In this document: positions 7,902 through 18,639 of the stretch, one piece after another
Position numbering within the stretch: the first letter of the stretch is position 1
Layout of the letters: each line of letters begins with the position of its first letter
Assembly (NCBI GenBank): GCA_963771295.1
Contig: CAVYTB010000005.1
Location: forward strand, 124,001-188,000
DNA from: Acidiferrum sp963771295
GTDB lineage: Bacteria; Acidobacteriota; Terriglobia; Acidiferrales; UBA7541
Direction of reading: 5' to 3'
DNA: 64,000 nucleotides
Program-made: the position numbers and the translations under genes
Notes under the pieces: generated by a model
What the model saw: the letters and a program-made list of their open reading frames with translations, nothing else
What the model was told of the DNA's origin: nothing
The model's database searches: none

Positions 7902-10392
7902 TCACTCGACCGCTACCATGTAATCCCGACCTTCCCAGCGATTTTCGACCGTCCAGTAAAAAGTAAAGCGAATCGGCGCTCGTTGCGTCGCAGAGATTGG
8001 AATATCGACAAAATGGAAGCCGAGAACGGAGGCCGACGAGGGGCTATCTTCCACAGACTGCCATTCGTTAGCTGACCAATGAAGGCAGAATCGGGCTGGA
8101 ACCTGAATGCGAAGAGTGTAACCTCGTTTGGCGCTGCGAGCCTGTCGATTGGGCTTCCAAATCTCGAATAATTGACAAGCCTTGCGATCTCCCAGGTAGC
8201 GCTTTGAAACTTCAGGAATCATGTCGAAAACGCGATTATCGGACACGGACCTCAGCAGTTTGATGTACTCCGCGTGAGCCCACATCAGAGGCATGGCCGA
8301 GCCCGTCGGCCGACCAAGGAACATATAAGCCTCCGGTCGGTCGGGTTCGTCCCATACTTGCTCGGGCAATAAACCGCTCGTCGAGGCAAAGCCTTCCATT
8401 GCCCGCATGAAGGGTTTCACGTCTCGTCCTGCGGAGAGTTCATAGTGCGCCCGCTCTCCCGTCAGCAGCGGCCAGGCACGACCCTTACCGCATCCGATAT
8501 ATGGGCCGCCGTCCTCTCGCTGGCCGTAACCATCGTGATTGTAGCGACGCCAAACCGGCCCGACCGGAGTGTCTACCTTCAATACCGCGTCAACTATCTT
8601 CAAAGAATCCACGATAAACGGATCATCGGGCCGTCTTATTCCATAGCGCACGAGCTGAAGAAAGCCGGCATCAACGATATCTCTTGCTGGGAATGAACCT
8701 TGCGACCCGGCCGGCTGGTTCTTGGTCTGTAGAACTTTTGAATTTGGGTCCTCCAGGGGATTGGCGTTGTCGACATCCTCCGGCAGAATTCGAATGTAGT
8801 GCCGCTGAATCCCAGGGACAAGCGCGCTTTCTGTTGTGACGGTCCAAGCTTCGATATGACATTCTAGAAAATCAGCGTACTCCTCTAACATTGTTGCAAC
8901 GGCCTCATCTCCTCGCTCTCGCGCAAACCATGCGGCTGCAATCAGAGCAGCAATGTTGGAAGCGAGCGTCGAAGGAGAGTAGCCGCTGGCTTCCTCCCAG
9001 CGCTCTTGCTCGGTGACAGGTCCATGACGAATTAAATAAGCAGCTGCCTTCAGAATCATCGGGTACGGATCAAAATCTTGAAGAGCGCTCTCCCTTTGGA
9101 GCTGCCAGGCCAAAAGAATCGGAAGGGCCACTTCGTCAAGCTGGATTCCCCGCCAGTATGGCCCGCCATCAATCCAGAAATTCCGTGCGAAACCTCCATC
9201 TTCTTGCTGTGAAACCGCGAGATAAATCAGCGCGCGCAGAGGAGTGACACGGTCGCCAGCAGCAAGCATGGCGGAGGCGCTGCCAACCATATCGCGTGTC
9301 CAGACGAGGTGATATCCGCCGTTGTCCGCATCACCCTTTGCCTCTCCCCAAGGAATCGAGAGAGAAGCAATCAAGGCACCCGGATAAGTCTTGTCTTCGT
9401 GACCGAGAAGCAAACTGAAGCTGCTGTGGTAAAGATTGCCGTTGTCACTCGAAAACTTTTCCAGAGGAAGCCGGTGCGCACAGGTGCGGTCCCATTGCTC
9501 CAGGTAGCGCTTCAAGTGTTCTTTGAACGGAATGCCAAGCGCCTGAAAGAGAGTTGTTATTGCACAGTGCTCCGTGTCACCGAACGCCAGTCCCATGGTG
9601 AACTCTCGCTTGCCACCGAGGTCAACTTCCCCCATCAGTGCAATGTTTCCGTCAGAGGCCTGATCGAACTCCCAGTCCATTTGAAAGTTACCGGCAAGAT
9701 CGGTCCAGCCGTCACTCCGGCCAACGAAGCCACAGGAAGCTCGAGAAAATTGGAGCTGTGCCCCCGAGTGCCAACCATACTCCTGACTTCTCTGCCATCA
9801 GGATCTTCCGGCCGGCTAGCTCGATCACATAGCCGTTGTTACTCCAACCGCCGACTTGAAGATGCGGCGCACAAAGCATGTAGAGGTGCAACTTCGAGAT
9901 AAACGCTTCATCACCGACGAGTTGAATGTGTTGGAGAATACAGGCAAGATGCGGATCCGTGATGATTTCCTTGATGATGGAGTACCGGCTCTGGGGATCG
10001 CTGTTGATGTAGCGGTAGCCAAGAGAGTTACCTGAAAGACGCTCGCAGACGGATTTCAGGTCGCGCTTTTCTTCATGGAAAAAAGTCTTTCCATCCGTGA
10101 TGAGGTACTGCAGGTCTCGGATCTGCGGATGATCCACTGTCGGATAGTAGACCTCAGTGACGATGCCATTCCACAAGGTGAACCAAATTCGACTCGAAGC
10201 GGCATACGCTGTTCCCACTCCGTCTTTATCACCGTGAGTCCATCGTGGCTCGATGCCAGGTCGTCCGAAAGCGCCGCCTTCGTGCGCAGACCGCATCTCA
10301 GGATTCGTATGCCCCTCGAGCTTCTCCGGGATGGCCGGTGGTACCGACTTTTCCATCTTAGAATCGCGGCTTTTTGCGAGCTGTGCCTTCAT
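7902..10392 (-). pseudogene. Glycoside hydrolase family 15 (glucoamylase/glucodextranase-like), frame-disrupted
   Basis: The N-terminal frame (10392 to 9712) holds the GH15 N-terminal beta-sandwich region (WFTLWNGIVTEVYYPTVD). The second frame (9680 to 7902) holds the alpha/alpha-barrel with VWTRDMVGSASAM, QLDEVALPILLAW and GLLPEQVWDE, matching the two catalytic-glutamate regions. The product would hydrolyse terminal glucose from alpha-glucans; a trehalase role is possible in this family. No signal peptide is seen, so it is probably cytoplasmic and acts on storage glucan. One extra base near 9750 breaks the frame: removing it gives APFSRASCGFVGRSDGW, the expected family sequence. The first ATG overlaps the upstream ECF sigma stop (ATGA), so the two are co-translated. 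Confidence 0.85.
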
Positions 10393-11087
10393 AATCCGGT
10401 TCCTGGTTGTCGTCTTTCTTGAACTCCTGTCGGATCGGAAATTTCAGGAATCTTCTCGGCCCTGGATGTCCGGAGCAACCCAGGAAGTGACCTTCTCAAT
10501 TGTGTGCGCGCCCGGCTCAATCGTGACTTAGCGGCGTTCTCCTGAATCCCGAGCGCTTCTCCCACTTGCTTTGTCGACAAACCAGCGATTTGCCGGAGCC
10601 AGAATGCAGAGCGGACTCCCGGTGTAAGTTGATCAATCTGCTTTCTGATGCCCTCCTTGATTTCGACCGTGGCACAGGCTTGCTCGGGGTTGGGATGGGG
10701 GTCGGCAGTCCAGGTAGGCCAAGCTTTCAAACTGCGTTCCTGATTTTCTTCCAGAGATGTTTCTGGGCGAGCACGCTTTCGGCGGAGAGCCATTAATGCG
10801 GCATTGACGACAATGCGAGTCAACCATGTGGAGAATTGGGATCGTCCTTGAAATGAATCCAGGTGGAGGTACGCATTGAGCAGCCCGTCCTGCACTGCAT
10901 CCTCAGCATCTTCTTTGTTGTGAAGTACTGACAATGCAACACGAGTGAGCCTGGAAATGTATTGATCGAAGAGGGGTGAAAGTGCATCGGGATCTCTTCC
11001 CAGTGCACGTTGGATGAGCTCCTGCTCTTTGATTGCCTGACTTAGCTCGATTGCCTCGCCAGAACCGGTTGACCTCGAGATCGACAA
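10389..11087 (-). CDS. RNA polymerase ECF sigma factor
   Basis: Sigma-70 region 2 (LFDQYISRLTRVALSVL, DAEDAVQDGLLNAYLHL, FSTWLTRIVVNAALMALR) and region 4 (LTPGVRSAFWLRQIAGLSTKQVGEAL, ENAAKSRLSRARTQLRR) are both clear. It directs RNA polymerase to a set of stress promoters. The assigned start is a TTG and is uncertain; internal starts within the first 20 codons are possible. Its stop overlaps the GH15 start by four bases. No anti-sigma gene is adjacent, unusual for the group, so control may be transcriptional. It resembles the ECF factor at 60.9 kb (FSTWLTRI, MALRRKR). Confidence 0.88.
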   Translation of the reverse strand: MSISRSTGSGEAIELSQAIKEQELIQRALGRDPDALSPLFDQYISRLTRVALSVLHNKEDAEDAVQDGLLNAYLHLDSFQGRSQFSTWLTRIVVNAALMALRRKRARPETSLEENQERSLKAWPTWTADPHPNPEQACATVEIKEGIRKQIDQLTPGVRSAFWLRQIAGLSTKQVGEALGIQENAAKSRLSRARTQLRRSLPGLLRTSRAEKIPEISDPTGVQERRQPGTGL

Positions 11088-11343
11088 TTCGGTTCTTCTG
11101 TCTGAGTGTTGACAGGGCTTTTTTTCAGATCGATTGTGCGTGGGAGGTGAGCCACATTTGAGGCTCGGAAATCGTTGTTTGCAATAAGCTCATGTGCATG
11201 GCCTCTGCTCAATCCAATCGAAAACGGACTTTTCCATTGCTGTTACTTGCGATTGCGTCAGACTTCGAACAAGTTGCAGGTTCGCACGCTCAAACTCTGT
11301 GTTTCATTCAAGACATAACCCATGCGAGTCCTCGCAAATGAGA

Positions 11344-11691
11344 TCAAGGTTCGTTCCGTTGCGGCTCCTCGTTCATGGTGGCAATCGATATGGCAGAGTG
11401 GGCATAAGCTCCACCGGCGCGCATCTCGGCAGCAACCCAGATCGCCTCCATGATTTCCTGCGGAGTTGCACCGTGCTTCCTTGCCGCTTTGGTGTGCCCC
11501 TTGATGCAATAAGGGCACTGAGTGATGTGGGCGGCCGCAACCGCAATGAGCTGCTTCGTTTTGGCTGGCAACGCGCCGTCGGCGAACACAAGCTCACTGA
11601 AGGCATGAAACGCGGCCTGGATGCCGGGTGCAAGTTCCCGACGCTTGCGGGCGAGGTCCGGAGTAGCTGCGGGATATATTGGTTCTGACAT
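11344..11691 (-). CDS. AhpD-like / carboxymuconolactone decarboxylase family protein
   Basis: 115 residues with the AhpD-type core ITQCPYCIKGHTKAARKHG: a CxxC pair followed by a His five residues after the second Cys. The family includes alkylhydroperoxidases using a Cys pair and proteins of unknown oxidoreductase role. The start is supported by AAAGGAG upstream. It stands alone between an ECF sigma factor and a universal stress protein. A second, longer family member lies at 29.9 kb. Confidence 0.88.
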   Translation of the reverse strand: MSEPIYPAATPDLARKRRELAPGIQAAFHAFSELVFADGALPAKTKQLIAVAAAHITQCPYCIKGHTKAARKHGATPQEIMEAIWVAAEMRAGGAYAHSAISIATMNEEPQRNEP

Positions 11692-11837
11692 TATTCTTTC
11701 TCCTTTATCACTCCTGTATTCCCAATCAAGCTCTAAGTCTTCAATGCGTTAGAGTTTGCTTCGACACTGCGGATTGCGCCTCTATAGCCTTGCTGGACTT
11801 ATTGATTCGTGTTGTCTACGCTCGGACAGCCTTCGGG

Positions 11838-12341
11838 TTATTCAACGGCCCAAACGCAGAACCCTTTTCCATGACGAAGGAGTTCTTCCGGCAGGTCCTG
11901 ACTGAACAACTCATGAAACCAGGAAACCGACTGCCGACCGACAACAACGGTACGAGAACGGCATTCCTTGGCCATATTCAGGATGCTCTCAGCGGCATAT
12001 GGGCCTTCTTCCGGTTCGCAAAATAAGGTTTGTATCGCACCCGCCGGGACCCCCGCCTTCTGCAGAATCGCGCGAGCCTTGTCCAGGACTTTTTGCAGCC
12101 TCTTCTTCGCGTCCGAAATCCAGCGACGCTGTTCAGACTTCAGGTCAGCCTCCAACCGCGCCTCCTTCTCAGGAATCGATGCGCCACCGTGTTCAAGAAG
12201 CCTCGGTGGTAACGGCGGCAGAACATGAGCCAGGCAAATATGAAATCCTCTTCGTTTCCCAGCGAACTTGCCTACGTACTTGACCGCACGCTCCGACGCC
12301 GCTGATTCGTCAACGACAATGAGCAGCCTTGTATCCAGCAT
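11838..12341 (-). CDS. Universal stress protein family protein (divergent)
   Basis: 167 residues with the UspA-like alpha/beta fold: TRLLIVVDESAASERAVKYV at the N-terminus and SRTVVVGRQSVSWFHELF near the end. The usual ATP-binding G-x2-G-x9-G(S/T) motif is not preserved, so it may not bind ATP. A long amphipathic helix (about residues 60-95) is inserted. It is a single gene with GAGAGG before the start. Confidence 0.72.
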   Translation of the reverse strand: MLDTRLLIVVDESAASERAVKYVGKFAGKRRGFHICLAHVLPPLPPRLLEHGGASIPEKEARLEADLKSEQRRWISDAKKRLQKVLDKARAILQKAGVPAGAIQTLFCEPEEGPYAAESILNMAKECRSRTVVVGRQSVSWFHELFSQDLPEELLRHGKGFCVWAVE

Positions 12342-12736
12342 TGGTTTGCCTCTCGCCTTAGCAACTCGGAAGATGCGGACCTAAAGCAACCGGAGTCCGC
12401 GTGACTTCTGGAGTTCAAGTCCATACTCTGCCCTCCGCACCTCATCATCAATGGGTCGCTTGTCCTAGTCGGGATTACGCCTATCACTTGTGAACAGTGC
12501 TCGTCTTACCGCGATGGGTAGCAACAAGTGCCTAATATCCCTGTAGATTGGCAAGCAATTGGGCGGAAATCGTGAAAAGCTCAACAGGAACGCGGTTCTT
12601 GGCGAAACGGAGCCAGCCGGGCACGCTGCTTTGTTGCGGCTATCTCCGGTATTACGACTACAATTCTCTCACCCAGAATTCACTACCAATCCAATCGGAG
12701 AACCGTAGCGGTCCCACACTCGTCTAAAGCACAACT
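12342..12736. other. Intergenic region upstream of the universal stress protein gene
   Basis: No gene or repeat recognised. It presumably carries the promoter of the minus-strand universal stress protein gene and the end of the AlkA-like transcript. Confidence 0.35.
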
Positions 12737-13675
12737 TTATTGAGGACAGATTTTTCCGGCTGCACGGAGGGATTCCATCAACATATGAAAGTAGATGAAT
12801 CCGGCATAAGGCTCCCAACGCTTTAGCGCGCGTCTCACGCTTGCGTAGTCCATCGGTCTGGAACGGCGTAGCCACTTGGACAATCCATTTTGTGCCCCGA
12901 CGTCATCTCCAGGAAAAACATCGAGCCTCCCCAGCCCGCGCAACAACACATACTCTGCCGTCCACCGCCCGACACCTCGTAACCCAAGCAGAAAGCGGAT
13001 CGCATCTTCATTCTTGTACTTTGCCAGAGTCTCCAAGTCGAGGTCCCGGGACACGAGATTTTTGCTCAGCACGCGGAAAGCATTCGTTTTCTGACGGCTG
13101 AAACCAAGTTCCCGGTACGTACGCGGTGGCAAGTCTAATAGATCTGACGGTTCAGGAAAGCCGAAAGCGACTCCCGTTCTTGTCTCGAAGGAAACGCTTC
13201 CTTTCCTTGCAAGTCGATTCAGCAACTGAACGCCAGCGGCGATTGTGAATTGCTGGCAAGCGAAGGCATTTGCCAGAGTCTCAAAAATTGTTGGAAATTG
13301 CACCGGCTTCAATCCTCGATATCGCTCCGCCAGTTCTCGGAGTTTCGGCTCGCGCATGGCCATCCGATAAAAAGCGTCCAATTCTATTTGCAGTCCAAGC
13401 ATACGCGTCAACAATGCCTTGATTTCGGTCGCGGCTTCGGCTTTCGCGGGGAGGCGCTCTCCAAGAACATTCACTTCCAATCGCGAAACTTCACGAATCC
13501 CTCGTTCACATACGGTCAGTTCCACCGTTCGTCCATGAATGCCAATCACCCGCCGATAGGTAGTGCCATCCCAGCGATCCACTTCATTTACCGCGCGGCG
13601 TCGCAATGCCCAGGCGGTGAATTCCAAACAGAAAGGAGCCACCGGTCTTAGCTCAAAAGTCAGCAGAGTTCGCAC
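12737..13675 (-). CDS. AlkA-like DNA-3-methyladenine glycosylase
   Basis: 312 residues with the HhH-GPD fold. The helix-hairpin-helix LLGLRGVGRWTAEYVLLRGL is followed by GRLDVFPGDDVG, which contains the catalytic Asp. The N-terminal half matches the AlkA_N-type beta domain. The enzyme removes alkylated purines in base excision repair. It sits just past the end of the nuo operon on the same strand with a 120-base gap, so it may be separate. The start at the first Met is reasonable but not proven. Confidence 0.88.
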   Translation of the reverse strand: MRTLLTFELRPVAPFCLEFTAWALRRRAVNEVDRWDGTTYRRVIGIHGRTVELTVCERGIREVSRLEVNVLGERLPAKAEAATEIKALLTRMLGLQIELDAFYRMAMREPKLRELAERYRGLKPVQFPTIFETLANAFACQQFTIAAGVQLLNRLARKGSVSFETRTGVAFGFPEPSDLLDLPPRTYRELGFSRQKTNAFRVLSKNLVSRDLDLETLAKYKNEDAIRFLLGLRGVGRWTAEYVLLRGLGRLDVFPGDDVGAQNGLSKWLRRSRPMDYASVRRALKRWEPYAGFIYFHMLMESLRAAGKICPQ

Positions 13676-13798
13676 GAAATCCTTTCAACCTCGAATCTTC
13701 CGAACTCTAACCTGCGGGCGCGACAACGACACGCATTGCATCTCTCGTCTGCACGGGTCAGCAAAGCCGACAAGGCCGAATAGCGTGAAGGCCCGACC

Positions 13799-15253
13799 TC
13801 AGTCTAGGCCCGCTATCGCCGCATGGATCGCAGTCAAAAGCGCGGAGGGAGATACCCCGAGCCAGATCAAGCCAATGGTAAGCACAAGCAGTGCAAAGAC
13901 GCTCGTGAATGAGAATTGAGAGGCTGCCACAAGAGACTTCTCCCCACCGGCAGGCATGTCGGCGAACATCGTCACAACGATTCGCAAATAGTAAAACAGG
14001 CCGATCACGCTGCTGATCACCAAGCAAAGGATGAGCGTCCAGATTCCGACCGACGCGCCCGATGCCACAATATAAAACTTCCCAAAAAATCCGGCTGTCA
14101 GTGGAATTCCGGCCAGAGACAAGAGCATCGCCGTGAAAATCAGGGCAAGTCCGGGCCGGCGCCAGAACAGGCCTCGATAGTCTTCAAGGGAGTCCGCGTC
14201 TCGTTCGCCATCAGATAATACGGTTATGACTCCGAAGGCTCCCAAGGTTGTGATGAAATAGGCGACCAGATAGAACGTCACTGCTTCGAGGCCGAAGCTT
14301 CCACCGGCCTGGAAAGCCACCAACAGGTACCCCATATGCGCTATCGAAGAGTAGGCGAGGATCCGCTTCACGTTGTTTTGAAGAAGCGCTAGAAGATTGC
14401 CGCCGAACATGGAGGCAATCGCGATGATACTGAACACTAGGTAGATCCCGCCGAGATGCCGCGCTCCGGAACCATAGAAATAACGAAGCAGAAGTGCAAA
14501 CATGCTGCCCTTCGAAACGGTCGCGATGAATGCGGTCACAGGAGCAGGTGCCCCCTCGTACACATCCGGCGTCCAGAGATGAAAAGGCACTACCCCCAGC
14601 TTGAAACCAAAACCCGTGATCAGGAATACGAGTCCGGTCAGCACAATGACTGCATGGGAACCCGTCGCGCCTGTTCCCGCCGGCCCGATCCGTATGAAGC
14701 TCATTGTTCCGAACTCCGCATAAAGTAGCGCCATTCCAAACACGAGAAATGCGGCAGAGGAGGCGGCCAACACCAAATACTTGGCCCCTGCTTCAAGCGG
14801 CAGAGGGCGTCTGCGCAAATATGCAGTCAGGGCATATAGAGAAATGCTCAGAATCTCTAAACCCAGGAAGAACGCCGCGAAGTGGTTGCTGACGACCAAC
14901 ATCCCAGAACCCAGCGTGGCGATCAAGAGAAGAACGTACAGCTCTTCTCGCTGTTCTTTTTGTTTCTCCAGGTAGCTGTACGCCAGGACCGCGATGGTGA
15001 AGCAGGCTGCGAGGTTCAATGCGATATAAAACAGTGCGAACCGATCCACGATCACCAGTGGGGTCACCTGGCGCGGTGTAAGCGGGGCGGCGAACCATAC
15101 CGAGACGAATGCCGCGGCCAATCCCACCAGGGTTAGCCAGGCCCCGAGCAGATGACTGCGGCGAACCGCGATACCAAGCAGCACCACGACCGCTGTCGCC
15201 GCCGTAATGACGAGCGGCAACAACACAAGCACGTCAGCGGAGGACCATTTCAT
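13799..15253 (-). CDS. nuoN: NADH-quinone oxidoreductase subunit N
   Basis: About 485 residues from the MKWSSADVLVLLPL start, with about 14 membrane helices of the proton-pumping antiporter-like fold (KLGVVPFHLWTPDVYEGAPAPVTAF, AYSSIAHMGYLLVAF). It is the last gene of the nuo operon. Its ATG overlaps the nuoM stop by four bases, which fixes this start over an upstream one at 15415. It forms part of the membrane arm of complex I. Confidence 0.95.
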   Translation of the reverse strand: MKWSSADVLVLLPLVITAATAVVVLLGIAVRRSHLLGAWLTLVGLAAAFVSVWFAAPLTPRQVTPLVIVDRFALFYIALNLAACFTIAVLAYSYLEKQKEQREELYVLLLIATLGSGMLVVSNHFAAFFLGLEILSISLYALTAYLRRRPLPLEAGAKYLVLAASSAAFLVFGMALLYAEFGTMSFIRIGPAGTGATGSHAVIVLTGLVFLITGFGFKLGVVPFHLWTPDVYEGAPAPVTAFIATVSKGSMFALLLRYFYGSGARHLGGIYLVFSIIAIASMFGGNLLALLQNNVKRILAYSSIAHMGYLLVAFQAGGSFGLEAVTFYLVAYFITTLGAFGVITVLSDGERDADSLEDYRGLFWRRPGLALIFTAMLLSLAGIPLTAGFFGKFYIVASGASVGIWTLILCLVISSVIGLFYYLRIVVTMFADMPAGGEKSLVAASQFSFTSVFALLVLTIGLIWLGVSPSALLTAIHAAIAGLD

Positions 15254-16749
15254 CTTTGACCAGCCACGTTTGGATTCATCGATTGCTGCAGGTGAATCAT
15301 CGCCGGACGGAATATGTTGAACACCGGTTGCGGATAGAGGCCCAGCCAAACGAGCAGTACGATCATCGGCACAAGCGCGATGACCTCGCGGGTGACCAAG
15401 TCCGGTATCTTCCATTCGTAAACATTCGCGCCATGAAACGCGCGCTGGACGAATCGCAGTCCATAAAACGTCGAAGCGAGGATGCCAATCGCCGCCACTA
15501 CTGTCACCAGCAAATGCCCGCGATAGGTTCCTTGCAAGACAAGGAATTCGCCAATGAAGTCACCGAGGCCGGGTAGTCCCATCGAAGCCAACGCAAAAAA
15601 CATACCGACGCCACTCAACCGTGGAATTGCCGCCCACAGGCCACCAAGCCGATCCAGGTCACGCGTGTGTGTCCTCTCCTGCAACGCTCCGACGAGAACA
15701 AACAAGGCACCCGTGCTCAGGCCGTGACAGAGCATCGCGATGACTGCTCCCTGCAACGCAAGTTCATTCCAGGAGAAAATACCCACGAGAACGAACCCAA
15801 GATGACTCACGCTTGTGTAAGCCACCAGACGCTTGAGATCCGTCTGGCCGAAGGCCACGACCGCGCCGTAGACAATCCCGGCGGCACCCAGTGCCATCGC
15901 CACGGGCGCGAACTCACGCGAAGCATCCGGAAATAACGGCACAACAAACCGAAGTAAACCGTAAGCCCCGGTTTTCAGCAGCAGTCCCGCGAGGATTACG
16001 CTTCCCGCTGTCGGTGCCTCCGTGTGCGCCTCCGGCAACCAAGTGTGAAGCGGAACCATTGGCAACTTCACGGCGAAAGCCCCGAAAAATCCAAGCATGA
16101 GTAAGAGAGCCGTCCGCGAGCCGAGTGGTGTGTCGATCAGATCGAGATATTCAAACGTGTAAGCGCCCGTAGCCTGATGATGAAGAAAGTAGAGCGCCAG
16201 GATGGCTACCAGCATGAGTAGACTGCTGAGTTGCGTGAACAGGAAGAACTTCACCGCCGCATAGACACGGTGCTCGTGGCCCCAAATCGCAATAAGGAAG
16301 TACATGGGAACGAGCATCAGTTCCCATGCGAAATAGAATAGAAAGAGATCGATCGCGAGGAATACGCTGGTAATCCCGGCCAGCACCCACAGCAAATTGA
16401 AATGAAAGAATCCGACTCCTTGACGGATTTCTTTCCAAGAGGCCAGCACAGAGACCACGCCAAGAACGAAGGTCAGTATCAGCAACAACAAACTGAGTCC
16501 GTCCATGGCAAGATGAAACCGAATTCCGAATCGCGGAATCCAACTCCAATCCAATTCTTCGAGCCACCTGCTGTGCTGTACAAAATCAGTCCGTCGATAA
16601 TCTCGAGCGCAAAGACAGAGAACGAGGAGTAAGTCAAGACTGACGGCAACGAGGGAGATCCAGCGCGCCGCCGTGACGCTCCTCCGCGCCACAAGCCAAG
16701 CAAGCAGTCCACCCGTCAAGAGAATCACGATTAGCCAGAGCAGAATCAT
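15250..16749 (-). CDS. nuoM: NADH-quinone oxidoreductase subunit M
   Basis: About 499 residues starting at MILLWLIVILLT, which overlaps the nuoL stop by four bases. The antiporter-like fold shows KLPMVPLHTWLPEAHTEAPT and AYTSVSHLGFVLVG, typical of NuoM. It is a proton-translocating subunit of the complex I membrane arm. Confidence 0.96.
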   Translation of the reverse strand: MILLWLIVILLTGGLLAWLVARRSVTAARWISLVAVSLDLLLVLCLCARDYRRTDFVQHSRWLEELDWSWIPRFGIRFHLAMDGLSLLLLILTFVLGVVSVLASWKEIRQGVGFFHFNLLWVLAGITSVFLAIDLFLFYFAWELMLVPMYFLIAIWGHEHRVYAAVKFFLFTQLSSLLMLVAILALYFLHHQATGAYTFEYLDLIDTPLGSRTALLLMLGFFGAFAVKLPMVPLHTWLPEAHTEAPTAGSVILAGLLLKTGAYGLLRFVVPLFPDASREFAPVAMALGAAGIVYGAVVAFGQTDLKRLVAYTSVSHLGFVLVGIFSWNELALQGAVIAMLCHGLSTGALFVLVGALQERTHTRDLDRLGGLWAAIPRLSGVGMFFALASMGLPGLGDFIGEFLVLQGTYRGHLLVTVVAAIGILASTFYGLRFVQRAFHGANVYEWKIPDLVTREVIALVPMIVLLVWLGLYPQPVFNIFRPAMIHLQQSMNPNVAGQR

Positions 16750-18638
16750 CGGAACAGTACCACCGCAAGCAGGATGACAGTGCCTATCGCAAGGCCTGCC
16801 GCGTACCAGCGCACGCGCCCATTTTCCGAGGTGCGTAGAACGCGCCAACTCAACCTCGTTGACGCTGCTACACCGTCATAAAAGAGATCAACAAAGTCGC
16901 TCTTGTCCACCCGTGCGAACCACACAACGGGACGAACCAATAGGCGGTCGTACAACCAGTCCATCCCCCAGTCGGCGAGCCAGAACTCGTGCAGTTTGCG
17001 GCCGATTATCGTCGCTCTCAGCGCTTCAGCCAGATCACGTCGCCGCAGGAAGAAAACATAAGCGAGAGCGACGCCAACGAGAAAAGCCAGGAATAACGCC
17101 TCTTCCGATTGCAGCTCGGTGAGTGTCCCTCGTCGGGCTTCCATCGTCAAGGGCAGCGAGCGATTTAGGAACGTGGAAAAAGCGGGGAAATTCCCCAACC
17201 AGGATGGCAACTCGACGAATCCACCAAGAAGTGAGAGTACGCACAATGCAACGATCGGAGCGGTGATTCGATAACTGATCCGCTTGCTCGGTTGCCTATT
17301 CACATCTCCAAAGAAAACAAGGAATATTAGCCGGAAGATGTACAGCGAAGTGAGAACAACTCCCAGCACTGCGGCAACCCAGAACCACGGGCTCCCGGCT
17401 TGACTGGACCATGCCCCCCAGACAATCAGGCCCTTGCTATAGAAGCCGGCCGTGATGATCGGTAGCCCAGCCAGAGAGCACCCACCGATTAAAAACGCCC
17501 AGAAGGCCAGCGGCATCTCCCGCCGCAGACCGCCCATCTTGAAGATGTCGTGCTCATGATGCAAAGCCTCGATGACAACGCCAGCCGCGAGAAACAACAG
17601 TGCCTTGAAGAAGGCGTGCGTCATGAAATGAAAAATTGCGGCGGACCAGGCGCCAACTCCCAGCGCCAGAAACATGTAGCCGATCTGGCTTATCGTCGAG
17701 TACGCGAGCACCCGTTTGATGTCCGATTGTGTGAGCGCGCTAAAGCCGGCCAGTAGCAATGTCGTTGCGCCGATGACCGCCACCGCTAATTGCACAGGCG
17801 GTGCCAGGGTAAACAGCACGTGAGTCCGGGCAATGAGATAGACTCCCGCCGTTACCATCGTCGCCGCATGAATCAAGGCGCTGGTCGGCGTTGGGCCAGC
17901 CATTGCGTCGGGTAACCAGGTCTGTAGCGGTAACTGCGCCGACTTGCCAACCGCTCCTCCCAACAGCAACGCTGAGGCCGCTATCGCATAGATCGAGCCC
18001 GTGTGCCATTGTGAGATCGCCCTTTCCATTGCTCCTTGGATCTGGAGAGTGCCGAGTTTGTCAAAGATTAGAAACAGGCCGAGAATCATCGCGGTATCGC
18101 CGATGCGCGTGACAATGAATGCTTTCCGCGCAGCCAGCCCGTTTGCGGGATCCGTATACCAGAAACCGATGAGGAGATAGCTGCACAGACCGACGCCCTC
18201 CCAACCGACATAGAGCAGCAATAAGTCATCGGCCAAAACCAGAATAACCATGGAGGCCACGAACAGGTTCATGTAGGCGAAGAACCGGCTATAGCCCTCA
18301 TCCTCAATCATGAATTCAACGGAATAGCAGTGAATCAGAAAACTGACGAAAGTCACGACAAGTACCATGATCAGAGAAAGCGCATCCAGATACAGGCTGA
18401 TCTGCGGATGAAAATCGCCGACACTCATCCAGGTCCATAGGTGCTCTTGGTAGAAACCGATTGGGGGGACGGCGGTCACAAACCTCCACGCGATGAAGAA
18501 GGAGATCAGCGTCGAAAAACCGATCGAACTTACACCGATCCATGCAATCGCCCTCCGTTCGAGCTGTGGCCCAAGGAGCGCGAGAAGCAGAAAGCCGACT
18601 ATCGGAAATGCGGGAACCAGCCAGAGAAGACTGAGCAT
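16746..18638 (-). CDS. nuoL: NADH-quinone oxidoreductase subunit L
   Basis: 630 residues. It has GVGLCSYLLIGFWYTDPANGLAARKAFIVTRIGD, KSAQLPLQTWLPDAMAGPTPTSALIHAATMVTAGV-type core segments and a long C-terminal extension with the lateral helix. It is the distal proton-pumping subunit of complex I. It lies one base from nuoK. Confidence 0.96.
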   Translation of the reverse strand: MLSLLWLVPAFPIVGFLLLALLGPQLERRAIAWIGVSSIGFSTLISFFIAWRFVTAVPPIGFYQEHLWTWMSVGDFHPQISLYLDALSLIMVLVVTFVSFLIHCYSVEFMIEDEGYSRFFAYMNLFVASMVILVLADDLLLLYVGWEGVGLCSYLLIGFWYTDPANGLAARKAFIVTRIGDTAMILGLFLIFDKLGTLQIQGAMERAISQWHTGSIYAIAASALLLGGAVGKSAQLPLQTWLPDAMAGPTPTSALIHAATMVTAGVYLIARTHVLFTLAPPVQLAVAVIGATTLLLAGFSALTQSDIKRVLAYSTISQIGYMFLALGVGAWSAAIFHFMTHAFFKALLFLAAGVVIEALHHEHDIFKMGGLRREMPLAFWAFLIGGCSLAGLPIITAGFYSKGLIVWGAWSSQAGSPWFWVAAVLGVVLTSLYIFRLIFLVFFGDVNRQPSKRISYRITAPIVALCVLSLLGGFVELPSWLGNFPAFSTFLNRSLPLTMEARRGTLTELQSEEALFLAFLVGVALAYVFFLRRRDLAEALRATIIGRKLHEFWLADWGMDWLYDRLLVRPVVWFARVDKSDFVDLFYDGVAASTRLSWRVLRTSENGRVRWYAAGLAIGTVILLAVVLFR

Positions 18639-18639
18639 C

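Noticed and set aside
15253..15415. Upstream start for nuoN
   Set aside because: The extra 54 residues lie inside nuoM in another frame and are not membrane-like. The ATG at 15253 overlaps the nuoM stop as in the rest of the operon.
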